The notes under the pieces are model-generated. The model searched no databases. It was not told where the DNA came from and saw nothing but the letters and a program-made list of their open reading frames with translations. DNA of 7,703 nt from assembly GCA_016199305.1 (NCBI GenBank), contig JACQGZ010000251.1:1-7703 (forward strand). The letters are read 5' to 3'. This stretch comes from Armatimonadota bacterium. GTDB taxonomy: Bacteria; Sysuimicrobiota; Sysuimicrobiia; Sysuimicrobiales; Humicultoraceae. The position numbers and the translations under genes are program-made. Shown here piece after piece: positions 1 to 5,788 of this stretch. How positions within the stretch are numbered: the first letter of the stretch is position 1; the number at the start of each line of letters is the position of its first letter.

Positions 1-167
1 AACCAGTAGGCGATCGTGATCGGCTGGCCCTTGCTCACCTTCACCACGCCGATCGAGTCGGTGACGGGCCCCAGCGTCTGCGCCGCCGGCGCGGGCGCCA
101 CGAAATAGGTCCCGCCCGCCAGTAGCAGAACCACGAGCAGTGCCAATGGCAGTTTCACATGCCTCAT
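1..167 (-). CDS. ABC transporter substrate-binding protein, probable branched-chain amino-acid (LivK) type, 5' part only
   Basis: Only the first 55 codons are in the window; the gene continues beyond position 1. The start ATG is at 167, with a purine-rich Shine-Dalgarno sequence (GGGGGGAGAG) about 8 bases upstream. An ATG slightly further upstream meets a stop at once, so it is not the start. The N-terminus is a signal peptide: basic residues R2, H3 and K5, a hydrophobic core from L6 to V23, and a likely cleavage after A-A at residues 28-29. The mature part then reads IGVVKVSKGQPITIAYW, which resembles the opening of the LivK-like periplasmic binding fold, where a beta strand follows a short linker. 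Such proteins capture amino acids or related small solutes outside the membrane and deliver them to an ABC permease. The family call rests on this short stretch alone, so the ligand is unknown. The gene follows an amino-acid catabolic cassette but has its own promoter candidate. Confidence 0.6.
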   Translation of the reverse strand, partial: MRHVKLPLALLVVLLLAGGTYFVAPAPAAQTLGPVTDSIGVVKVSKGQPITIAYW

Positions 168-173
168 GCCATT

Positions 174-183
174 CTCTCCCCCC
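174..183 (-). promoter_or_regulatory. Ribosome binding site of the substrate-binding protein gene
   Basis: On the minus strand the sequence GGGGGGAGAG lies in front of the ATG at 167. Its GGAG core is about 8 bases from the start codon, which is a normal distance. It decides the start, because no other in-frame start codon is preceded by such a sequence. Confidence 0.6.
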
Positions 184-218
184 TTTGTACCCCTCTAGTG
201 GGAATAGGATATCTCCAG

Positions 219-247
219 CCTATCTTTGGTCAGGTGCTGGTTGTCAA
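219..247 (-). promoter_or_regulatory. Candidate sigma-70 type promoter for the substrate-binding protein gene
   Basis: On the minus strand a perfect -35 box TTGACA lies at 247-242. After exactly 17 bases comes GATAGG at 224-219, which matches the TATAAT -10 box at only three of six positions. Transcription would start near 212, leaving a leader of about 45 bases before the ATG at 167. The stretch is visibly less GC-rich than the genes around it, as expected for a promoter. A 5-base inverted repeat (CCAGC at 215-219 and GCTGG at 236-240) lies across the spacer and could be part of an operator, but it is short enough to be chance. Confidence 0.5.
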
Positions 248-294
248 GTACGCTTCTGCGCCCCCCTGCCAATTCCTTCAGCGCCCAAAGTCGG

Positions 295-1290
295 TCAGCT
301 CAGCGCTGCGGACATCCCCACGCCCCCGGCCGCCGCCCGGCGCAAGGCCTCCGCGCCCACGGCCACGTCCAGCGCCGCCGTCCCCACGGACTTGAAGAGG
401 GTCACCTCCTGGGGGTTGCGTCGCCCGGGCCGCTCTCCGGCGGCCACCTCGCCGATCTCGGCGTGGATCCGTTCGGGGGCAAAGTGCCCCTCGGCGATAG
501 CCAGAAGCAGGTCGCCGGCCTCGGCCAGGGCGGCTTCGCGGGAGTCCACGACCACCGTGGCGCGGCCGACGAGGGCTCCCTCCACCTCCCGGGTGTGGGG
601 GGTGAAGGCGCCGACGACGTTCAGGTGCGCCCCCGGCGCGACCTCCGCGGATGGCACCACCGGGGTGGGGCTGGTCGTCGCGGTAATGATGATGTCCGCC
701 CCGCGCACCGCCAGAGCGGGGGACGCCGCAACCACCGTCGCGTCCCGCAGCCACGGCTGGCCCCGGGCCCAGGAGACGAAACGTTCCGCCCGGGCGGCGT
801 CCCGACCCACCACTCGCACCTGGGTGATGTCGCGCACGGCGCACACAGCCTCCAGCTGGGTGCGCGCCTGGGCGCCCACCCCGAAGAGCGCGCAGATCCC
901 CGCCTCCGGGCGGCTGAGCAGCCGCGTCGCCAGACCCGAGGCCGCGCCGGTGCGGAGGGCGGTCAGCGAGGCGCCCTCCAGCAGGCCCAGCGGGGCGCCG
1001 GTGGCGGCGTCCTGGATCAGGACGACCGCCGTGATCGTGGGGAGGCCGCGGGAGGGGTTGTCGGGGAAGACGCTCACCGCTTTGATCCCCAGGGCATTAA
1101 GGTCCGGGAGGCGGGCCGGCATGTAGAGGGCGGTGCCGCCTCCACCCTCCAGGTGCGTCCGCAGCGGTACCTCGGCCTGTCCGCGAGACATCTGGATGAA
1201 CGCCCCGGCGACGATGTCGATGGCATCGGCCATGGGGACCAGCCGGCGCAGGTCCGCGGCGCTGAGAATGCGCAGGGGCGCTAGCGCCAT
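295..1290 (-). CDS. Ornithine cyclodeaminase/mu-crystallin family protein, probably a reductase or dehydrogenase rather than a true cyclodeaminase
   Basis: This 331-residue protein is full length for the family. The start is the ATG at 1290; the open frame extends further upstream but lies inside the preceding proline dehydrogenase gene. Family hallmarks are visible: R44, LGIK with K70 and SVFPDN in the substrate pocket, LTALRTGAAS with R113, a Rossmann dinucleotide motif GVGAQA at 137-142, ITATTSPTP at 202-210, and FKSVGTAALDVA at 299-310. In genuine ornithine cyclodeaminases the catalytic Asp (D228 of the Pseudomonas putida enzyme) sits in a GGDCPGKTE motif. Here the aligned segment is GAFTPHTRE (227-235), with Phe at that place. 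The PxxRE pattern is closer to mu-crystallin, archaeal alanine dehydrogenase and pyrroline-2-carboxylate reductase members. The likely reaction is NAD(P)H-dependent reduction of a cyclic imine, or reversible amino-acid dehydrogenation. It follows proline dehydrogenase with a 10-base overlap, which favours a product such as proline. The exact substrate is undecided. Confidence 0.88.
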   Translation of the reverse strand: MALAPLRILSAADLRRLVPMADAIDIVAGAFIQMSRGQAEVPLRTHLEGGGGTALYMPARLPDLNALGIKAVSVFPDNPSRGLPTITAVVLIQDAATGAPLGLLEGASLTALRTGAASGLATRLLSRPEAGICALFGVGAQARTQLEAVCAVRDITQVRVVGRDAARAERFVSWARGQPWLRDATVVAASPALAVRGADIIITATTSPTPVVPSAEVAPGAHLNVVGAFTPHTREVEGALVGRATVVVDSREAALAEAGDLLLAIAEGHFAPERIHAEIGEVAAGERPGRRNPQEVTLFKSVGTAALDVAVGAEALRRAAAGGVGMSAALS

Positions 1291-2201
1291 TCGGCGATCA
1301 GGCTGCGCAGGATAAAGAGGACGTTGGCGGGCCGTTCCCCGAGGCGGCGCATGAAGTAGGGATACCATTGCTCGCCAAACGGGATGTAGACGCGCACGTT
1401 GAACCCCTCCCGGGCGAGCGACTGCTGGAGGTCGCGCCGCACCCCGTAGATCATCTGGAACTCAAAGCCCGACGGCGCGAGGGACTCGGCCTGCGCCACG
1501 CCGCGCGCGTGTGCAATCATCTGGGGATCGTGGGTGGCGATGGCCGGATAGGTCCCCCGGCGCAGCAGCAGGGTGGCGAGAGCGCGGTAGGCGGCGTCCA
1601 CATCCTCTTTGCGGGGATAGGCGACCGACGGCGGCTCCAGGTAGGCGCCCTTCACCAGCCGGATGCGCACCCCGGTGCCCACCAGCGCCTCCACGTCGGC
1701 CGGGCTGCGGTACAGGTAGGCCTGGATGACCAGGCCGACGTTGGTGAAGCCGTCCTGCCAGAGGCGCCGCCACAGCGCCAACGTCGGGGTGACCAGGGCC
1801 GCTTCTTCCATGTCGATCCGCACGAAGATCTGCCCCGAACGCGCGACCTCCAGGATCCGCCGCACCAGCCCCTCGGCGAATCCGGCGGCGATGGCCAGTC
1901 CCAACTGGGACAATTTGATGGAAAGGTTGCAGTCCAACCGCTCCCCGGTGATGGTCCGCAGGATCTCCACGTACCGTTCGGCCGCCCCCTCCGCCTCCCC
2001 CCGGCTGGTGGTCTTCTCCCCCAGGTAGTTGAGGCTGGCGTGACAGCCGGCGCGGTTGATCTCCCGCGCGGCCGCGATGCCTTCGGCCAGGGTCTCGCCG
2101 GCCACGAAGCGTCGGGCCGCCCGCCGGGCCAGCCCGTTGCGCAGGACGAACGCCTGCGCGCGCGGGCTCTCGGAGAGACGGATGAAGGCGCCGCGAAGCA
2201 C
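1281..2201 (-). CDS. Proline dehydrogenase, monofunctional, FAD-dependent
   Basis: The enzyme oxidises L-proline to delta-1-pyrroline-5-carboxylate (P5C), passing electrons through FAD to the membrane quinone pool. The 306 residues match the short Thermus-type enzyme (about 307), without the DNA-binding or P5C dehydrogenase parts of PutA. Motifs run in the order expected for the beta/alpha barrel: AGETL (34-38), SIKLSQLG with K96, VRIDMEE with D130, QAYLYR (160-165), RLVKGAY with K184, ATHDP (222-226), FEFQMIYGVR (246-255), VRVYIPFG with Y272, and MRRLGERP with R285 and R286. From memory of the Thermus enzyme, K96, D130, Y272, R285 and R286 correspond to its K99, D133, Y275, R288 and R289 at a constant offset, so an active enzyme is expected. 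The start is GTG at 2201, sharing one base with the upstream TAG stop (TAGTG). No Shine-Dalgarno sequence is evident, which suggests reinitiation after glutamate dehydrogenase translation. Its 3' end overlaps the next gene by 10 bases. Confidence 0.95.
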   Translation of the reverse strand: MLRGAFIRLSESPRAQAFVLRNGLARRAARRFVAGETLAEGIAAAREINRAGCHASLNYLGEKTTSRGEAEGAAERYVEILRTITGERLDCNLSIKLSQLGLAIAAGFAEGLVRRILEVARSGQIFVRIDMEEAALVTPTLALWRRLWQDGFTNVGLVIQAYLYRSPADVEALVGTGVRIRLVKGAYLEPPSVAYPRKEDVDAAYRALATLLLRRGTYPAIATHDPQMIAHARGVAQAESLAPSGFEFQMIYGVRRDLQQSLAREGFNVRVYIPFGEQWYPYFMRRLGERPANVLFILRSLIAEWR

Positions 2202-3472
2202 TATGGATAGATGCCGCGAATGTAGAGCGCGTTGGCCACCCGGTTGATGGCGCGGATCAGCGCGCCTACGCGCAGCCGGACCTTGTACTCCTGCGCGCTC
2301 TGCCAGACCCGGTGGAACTCCCGCACCAGGATCCGCTCCAGGTTCTGGTTGACCTCCTCCTCCACCCAGAAGAACTGCTGGAGGCCCTGCACCCACTCGA
2401 AGTAGGAGACGATCACCCCGCCGGCGTTGGCGAGGATGTCGGGGATCACCGGAATCTTCCGCTCGACGAAGACGGCGTCGCCGTCCGGCGTGATCGGGCC
2501 GTTCGCGCCTTCCACGATCATCCGGGTCTTGATGCGCGGCGCGTTCTCGGCGTCGACCTGCCCCTCCAGCGCGCTGGGGATGAGGATGTCGCAGGGAATC
2601 TCCAGCAGCTCCTCATTGGAGACGCGGTCGGTCCCAGGGAAACCGATCACCGACCGGGCGGCCTCCTTGTGCCGCAGCACCGCCCCCGGATCGAACCCCT
2701 TGGGGCTGTGGATCCCGCCACGGGAGTCGCTGACGGCGATCACCTTGCAGCCGAGCCCGTGCAGCAGCGTCGCCGCCACCGCTCCGACGTTGCCGAACCC
2801 CTGGACGACCACAGTGGCTCCCTCCAGCGGGAGGTTGATCAGCTTGGCGGTCTCCCGCACCGAGAGCATGACGCCGCGACCTGTGGCTTCGACGCGCCCG
2901 AAGGAGCCGCCGATCTCGATCGGCTTCCCGGTGACGACCGAGGGCGTGGAGTGCCCCCGGTGCATGCTGTAGGTGTCCATGATCCAGGCCATCACCTGGG
3001 GATTTGTGCCGACATCCGGCGCCGGGATGTCGCCTTCCGGGCTCATCATGATGCTGATCTCGGTCGCGTAGCGCCGCGTCAGGTGCTCCAGTTCGTCCTG
3101 GGAGAGAATCTTGGGGTCGACGACGACGCCGCCCTTGGCCCCGCCGTACGGGAGACCGACCACCGCGCACTTCCAGGTCATCCACATCGCCAGCGCCCGG
3201 ACCTCGTTCAACGTGACGTCGGGATGGTAGCGGATGCCGCCCTTGGTCGGTCCCAGGACGGTGCTGTGGTGCACCCGGTGGCCGGTGAAGAGGCGCACCG
3301 ACCCGTCGTCCATCTTCACCGGGAAATTGACGGTCATCTCCCGTTTCGGATAGGCGAGGTACTCGCGGATGCCGCGTTTCAGCGGCAGGTAGTCGGCCGC
3401 TTCGTTGAACTGCCGCAAGGCCATCTCCCAGGGATCCTCTCTCGGGGTGATGACGACTGCCTGAGCGCTCAT
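2201..3472 (-). CDS. gdhA: Glutamate dehydrogenase (Glu/Leu/Phe/Val dehydrogenase family)
   Basis: The 423-residue protein has the usual length of hexameric bacterial glutamate dehydrogenases, which interconvert glutamate with 2-oxoglutarate and ammonia in the cytoplasm. The N-terminal substrate domain has GPTKGGIRYHP (74-84) with K77, K101, LPYGGAKGG with catalytic K113, and PAPDVGTN with D153. The C-terminal Rossmann domain has VQGFGNVG (223-230), followed by VIAVSDSRGG (244-253), a pattern shared with thermophile and RocG-type enzymes. EGANGP (321-326) and DILANAGGV (345-353) are also typical. Whether NAD or NADP is preferred cannot be told safely. The start is ATG at 3472, five bases after a strong AAGGAGG. 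An in-frame ATG at 3493 is rejected because it lies upstream of that site. Proline dehydrogenase follows at the stop codon, which suggests a catabolic role in which glutamate from proline is deaminated. Leu, Phe or Val dehydrogenase activity is possible but less likely. Confidence 0.95.
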   Translation of the reverse strand: MSAQAVVITPREDPWEMALRQFNEAADYLPLKRGIREYLAYPKREMTVNFPVKMDDGSVRLFTGHRVHHSTVLGPTKGGIRYHPDVTLNEVRALAMWMTWKCAVVGLPYGGAKGGVVVDPKILSQDELEHLTRRYATEISIMMSPEGDIPAPDVGTNPQVMAWIMDTYSMHRGHSTPSVVTGKPIEIGGSFGRVEATGRGVMLSVRETAKLINLPLEGATVVVQGFGNVGAVAATLLHGLGCKVIAVSDSRGGIHSPKGFDPGAVLRHKEAARSVIGFPGTDRVSNEELLEIPCDILIPSALEGQVDAENAPRIKTRMIVEGANGPITPDGDAVFVERKIPVIPDILANAGGVIVSYFEWVQGLQQFFWVEEEVNQNLERILVREFHRVWQSAQEYKVRLRVGALIRAINRVANALYIRGIYP

Positions 3473-3473
3473 C

Positions 3474-3524
3474 CTAACCTCCTTGGGACGCATGCGCGGC
3501 CTGGGTGGCCGCGTGCAGAATCAT
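3474..3524 (-). CDS. Possible 16-codon leader reading frame upstream of glutamate dehydrogenase
   Basis: This short frame reads MILHAATQAAHASQGG and ends in TAG, one base before the glutamate dehydrogenase ATG. A GAGGT sequence at 3535-3531 lies six bases before its own ATG, a normal distance for a ribosome binding site. The frame contains the GC hairpin at 3495-3513, and its last codons form the Shine-Dalgarno sequence of the glutamate dehydrogenase gene. Ribosomes translating it would melt the hairpin and end beside the next start, so it could couple or modulate translation. It has two His codons but no run of codons for Glu, Pro or Arg, so a classical attenuation peptide is not indicated. 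Frames this short arise often by chance in GC-rich DNA. Confidence 0.25.
   Translation of the reverse strand: MILHAATQAAHASQGG
3478..3484 (-). promoter_or_regulatory. Ribosome binding site of the glutamate dehydrogenase gene
   Basis: AAGGAGG on the minus strand is a near-perfect anti-16S match, five bases (TTAGG) in front of the ATG at 3472. It fixes that start against the alternative in-frame ATG at 3493. It is the strongest Shine-Dalgarno sequence I see in the window, and it lies inside the last codons of the short leader reading frame. Confidence 0.85.
3495..3513 (-). other. GC-rich hairpin in the yibQ-gdhA intergenic region
   Basis: A perfect 7-base inverted repeat, CGCGGCC with GGCCGCG, encloses a 5-base loop (ACCCA on the minus strand). 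It lies about 45 bases after the yibQ stop and just before the glutamate dehydrogenase Shine-Dalgarno sequence. No run of T follows, so it is not a standard intrinsic terminator. It may be a leader structure, a weak or Rho-assisted stop between the envelope and catabolic modules, or chance in GC-rich DNA. Confidence 0.4.
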
Positions 3525-3557
3525 GTGGATACCTCGCGCCGCCGCCCGGACCCGGCG

Positions 3558-4496
3558 TCAGCGGACCAGCGTGGACACCGGCACGACGATGATGCGCGCC
3601 CGGTCAAATTCGGGCAGGAGCCCCCTGAGGACCTCCGCCGTCTGTTTCTGCACGTGCCCGATGCCCACCGCCGCGCCCCGGATGCGCGCCACCTCGAGCA
3701 GCCGGCGCACCTGGCCGGCGATGTAGACCGGGTCGTCCTCGTTATCCAGAAAGACCGCGCGCTCCGCGACCGGAATGCCCATCTCCAACGCCACGGCCGC
3801 CACCACCGAGTGCACCGTCGTCCGGCTGTCCACGAAGAAGAGCCCGCGCTCCCGTACGACCTGCAGCACCGCCGTCATGACGCGGCGGTCCGCGGTGGCC
3901 CGGGAACCCATGTGCCCGCTCAGCCCCACGACGCCGGGCAGACCATCCAGATCGGCCCGCACCTGCGCGGCGATGGCGTCGGCGGTCATGTCCGTGGTGA
4001 TGCCGCCCGGCCCAAGGGCGCGCCCCGCCTCCGCCGCTTCCAGCGGCAGGTGCAGGATCACCTCCAGGCCCGCGGCGGTGGCGCGCTCCGCGACCAACTG
4101 CGAGGCCGGCAGTCCGGGCAGCACGGCGACCGTGACCGGCCGCCCCAGCGCCAGGATCGGATCGAGTTGGGCCAGGTCGGCGCCGGCGTCGTCGAAGATG
4201 ATGGCCACGCGTCCCGCCGGTTCAACAGTGGGCCGGACGACAGGGCGCGCCGTCCCCGGAGCCGGCGCGACCACCTGGGGAGCCGGGCCGCCCCCCGATC
4301 CGGGCGGGCGCGAAGACGGCGCCGCCGGGACCCGGTCGGCCCCCGTTCCCGCGGCCGGCGCCGCAGCCGGGCCCGGCGCGGGCCGCCAGGCGGTCCACAG
4401 CCCCACGACGACGCCGATGAGGACCGCGGCCAGCACGGCGCCCTGCCAGACCGATCGGACCCGCGCGTGCGCCGGGGCGCGTCGGGAGCGAGCCAT
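3558..4496 (-). CDS. yibQ: Divergent polysaccharide deacetylase family protein (YibQ-like)
   Basis: The 312-residue protein has a basic N-terminus, one membrane segment (about 17-36) and a Pro/Ala/Gly-rich linker (about 39-94). The domain that follows, from residue 97, belongs to the divergent polysaccharide deacetylase family (DUF610, Pfam Polysacc_deac_2). Landmarks are RVAIIFDDAG (96-105), VAVLPGLP (123-130), ILHLPLEA (147-154), SGHMGS (193-198), FFVDSRTT (220-227) and GIGHVQ (278-283). It should be anchored in the membrane with its domain outside, perhaps acting on peptidoglycan or another polysaccharide, but no reaction is established for the family. Compared with the pattern I know (NNHMGS, GHP), the second Asn is Gly, the first is Ser and the Pro is Val, while the His and Asp residues remain. 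The ATG overlaps the ctpA stop by one base (TGATG) with no clear Shine-Dalgarno sequence. EnvC, CtpA and YibQ are common neighbours, which supports the call. Confidence 0.85.
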   Translation of the reverse strand: MARSRRAPAHARVRSVWQGAVLAAVLIGVVVGLWTAWRPAPGPAAAPAAGTGADRVPAAPSSRPPGSGGGPAPQVVAPAPGTARPVVRPTVEPAGRVAIIFDDAGADLAQLDPILALGRPVTVAVLPGLPASQLVAERATAAGLEVILHLPLEAAEAGRALGPGGITTDMTADAIAAQVRADLDGLPGVVGLSGHMGSRATADRRVMTAVLQVVRERGLFFVDSRTTVHSVVAAVALEMGIPVAERAVFLDNEDDPVYIAGQVRRLLEVARIRGAAVGIGHVQKQTAEVLRGLLPEFDRARIIVVPVSTLVR

Positions 4497-5731
4497 CAGC
4501 GGCGCTGGGCGATCTGCTGCTTCAGCACGGTGAGGGCGGCGGCGAACTGCGCCGCATCGATGCGCCGGATCTCCGCGTCGGAGCGTCCCTCCAGCCGGGC
4601 GCCCGCGTTGACATCCGGCGCGATGCCCTTGCCGTGGATGTCGTGCCCGTCGGGGGTGAGGTACCGGCCGCTCGTGAGCGTGGCCCCCGTCCCGCCCGGC
4701 AGGGAGAGGATGCGCTGGATGACGCCCTTGCCGAAGGTGCGGACGCCGACGACGCGGGCGACCTCGTGGTCGCGCAGCGCGCCGGTGACGATCTCGGAGG
4801 CGCTGGCCGTGAACTCGTTCACCAGCAGGACCACCGGGATGGCCACCTTCGGGCCGCCAGTGGCGCGTTCGGTGCGCCGGCGGCCGTCCCGATCGACGGT
4901 GTGCACGATCGACTCGCCGGCCGGGACGAACCGGTCCGCGATCGCCACCGCGGCATCGAGCAGGCCGCCGCCGTTGGTGCGCAGGTCGAGCAGGAGACCG
5001 CGGGCCCCGCTGCGCAGGACGGCGTCGAGCGCGGCGGCGAAATCGCGCGCCGTCGGTTCGTCGAAACTGACGATGCGCAGGTAGGCTGCCCCCGCGGCGC
5101 GCAGTTGGGCGCGGTCGGCCTCTTCGAGGAAGCCCTCCTCCCGCACGGTGACGTTGACGATGCGGGCGCGCGTGAGGGTGAGGGAGAAGGTGCGGCCGGC
5201 GCGGCTCAGCGTGAGGGTCACCTTGGTGCCGGCCGGCCCGCGGATGCGCGAGACGACCTCCTCCAGCGACATCCGGTCGGTCTTGCGGCCGTCCACGGCG
5301 AGAATGCGGTCCCCGGGGCGCATCCCGGCCCGCTCGGCCGGCGTGTCGGGGATGGGCTGCACCACCACCGGCCCGCCGTTCTGCAGTTCGATCAGGATGC
5401 CGACCCCGGAGAAGACGCCCGACAGCGACTCCCGGAACTCCTTGTACCCGGAGGGATCCATGAACCGGGAGTAGGGATCGCCCAGGGCCTCCAGCATCCC
5501 CCGCGCGGCGCCGTGGAAGAGCGCGTTCGTGTCGACGTCCCGGCGGATGTAGGTGGCTCTGATCTGGTGCAGGACATCCCGCAGCAGCGCAAAGCCCTGG
5601 CTGTCGGCGTCGGAGCCGGCGACCGTGCGCCCCTGCCCGTAGCCGTACCCAGCGACGAAGGCCCCGGCGACCAGCGCCAGCAGGAGGAGCGCAATGAGCG
5701 GGCGATTGCGAGCGGCGTTCACGGAACTCAC
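4496..5731 (-). CDS. ctpA: Carboxyl-terminal processing protease, S41 family (CtpA/CtpB type)
   Basis: The 411-residue protein is typical in size for CtpA-type serine proteases. These cut exported proteins near the C-terminus on the outer side of the membrane, often regulating peptidoglycan hydrolases. An N-terminal hydrophobic segment (about 11-32) acts as anchor or signal. The helical region includes GDPYSRFMDP (84-93). A PDZ domain (about 97-187) carries SGVGILIE and DTPAERAGMRPGDRILAVDG. The protease core has LLLDLRTNGGGLLD (246-259), NEFTASASEI with probable nucleophile S310, and RTFGKGVIQ with K335 and Q339. The spacing of Ser, Lys and Gln matches the Ser-Lys-Gln triad of Bacillus CtpB. 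Translation probably begins at GTG 5731, but GTG 5722, three codons later, is better spaced from the GAGG repeats upstream. A 57-base gap separates it from the EnvC-like gene, the largest within this module. No sign of inactivation is seen. Confidence 0.95.
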   Translation of the reverse strand: MSSVNAARNRPLIALLLLALVAGAFVAGYGYGQGRTVAGSDADSQGFALLRDVLHQIRATYIRRDVDTNALFHGAARGMLEALGDPYSRFMDPSGYKEFRESLSGVFSGVGILIELQNGGPVVVQPIPDTPAERAGMRPGDRILAVDGRKTDRMSLEEVVSRIRGPAGTKVTLTLSRAGRTFSLTLTRARIVNVTVREEGFLEEADRAQLRAAGAAYLRIVSFDEPTARDFAAALDAVLRSGARGLLLDLRTNGGGLLDAAVAIADRFVPAGESIVHTVDRDGRRRTERATGGPKVAIPVVLLVNEFTASASEIVTGALRDHEVARVVGVRTFGKGVIQRILSLPGGTGATLTSGRYLTPDGHDIHGKGIAPDVNAGARLEGRSDAEIRRIDAAQFAAALTVLKQQIAQRR

Positions 5732-5740
5732 CTCACCTCA
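5727..5740 (-). repeat. Tandem TGAGG repeat spanning the ctpA Shine-Dalgarno sequence and start
   Basis: On the minus strand TGAGG is repeated almost three times (TGAGG, TGAGG, TGAG). The units supply two Shine-Dalgarno-like GAGG cores, and the GTG start at 5731 lies within the array. The second candidate GTG (5722) is 8 bases after the second GAGG. The array explains why the exact start is ambiguous. Confidence 0.6.
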
Positions 5741-5788
5741 GACAGCATAGCGGAGGGGGGAACGAGGCGCTACGTGCGGCCCGCAGGG

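Noticed and set aside
140..1284. Overlapping open frames on the plus strand opposite the OCD-family gene
   Set aside because: They run through the promoter region and antisense to a well-supported gene. The products are compositionally biased and unrecognisable.
1291..1368. N-terminal extension of the OCD-family protein up to a start at 1368
   Set aside because: The 26 extra residues lie entirely within proline dehydrogenase coding sequence and do not resemble the family; MALAPLRILS at 1290 begins where family members begin.
2202..2396. Upstream extension of proline dehydrogenase to 2396
   Set aside because: It lies wholly inside the glutamate dehydrogenase gene, is Gly/Pro/Arg-rich, and would add 65 residues that the Thermus-type enzyme does not have.
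3495..3513. Intrinsic terminator after yibQ
   Set aside because: The hairpin has no following T run and its stem is only 7 bp, so it is listed only as a hairpin.
2312..3592. Long open frame on the plus strand opposite glutamate dehydrogenase
   Set aside because: It is antisense to a gene with all catalytic motifs, and its product has no family resemblance; stop codons are simply rare in this GC content.
3483..5084. Open frame on the plus strand opposite yibQ and part of ctpA
   Set aside because: It is a compositional shadow across a gene junction, rich in Arg, Ser and Pro, with no recognisable domain.
5732..5788. Promoter in the gap before ctpA (TATGCT on the minus strand)
   Set aside because: The hexamer is only a partial -10 match and no -35 box stands at a suitable distance.
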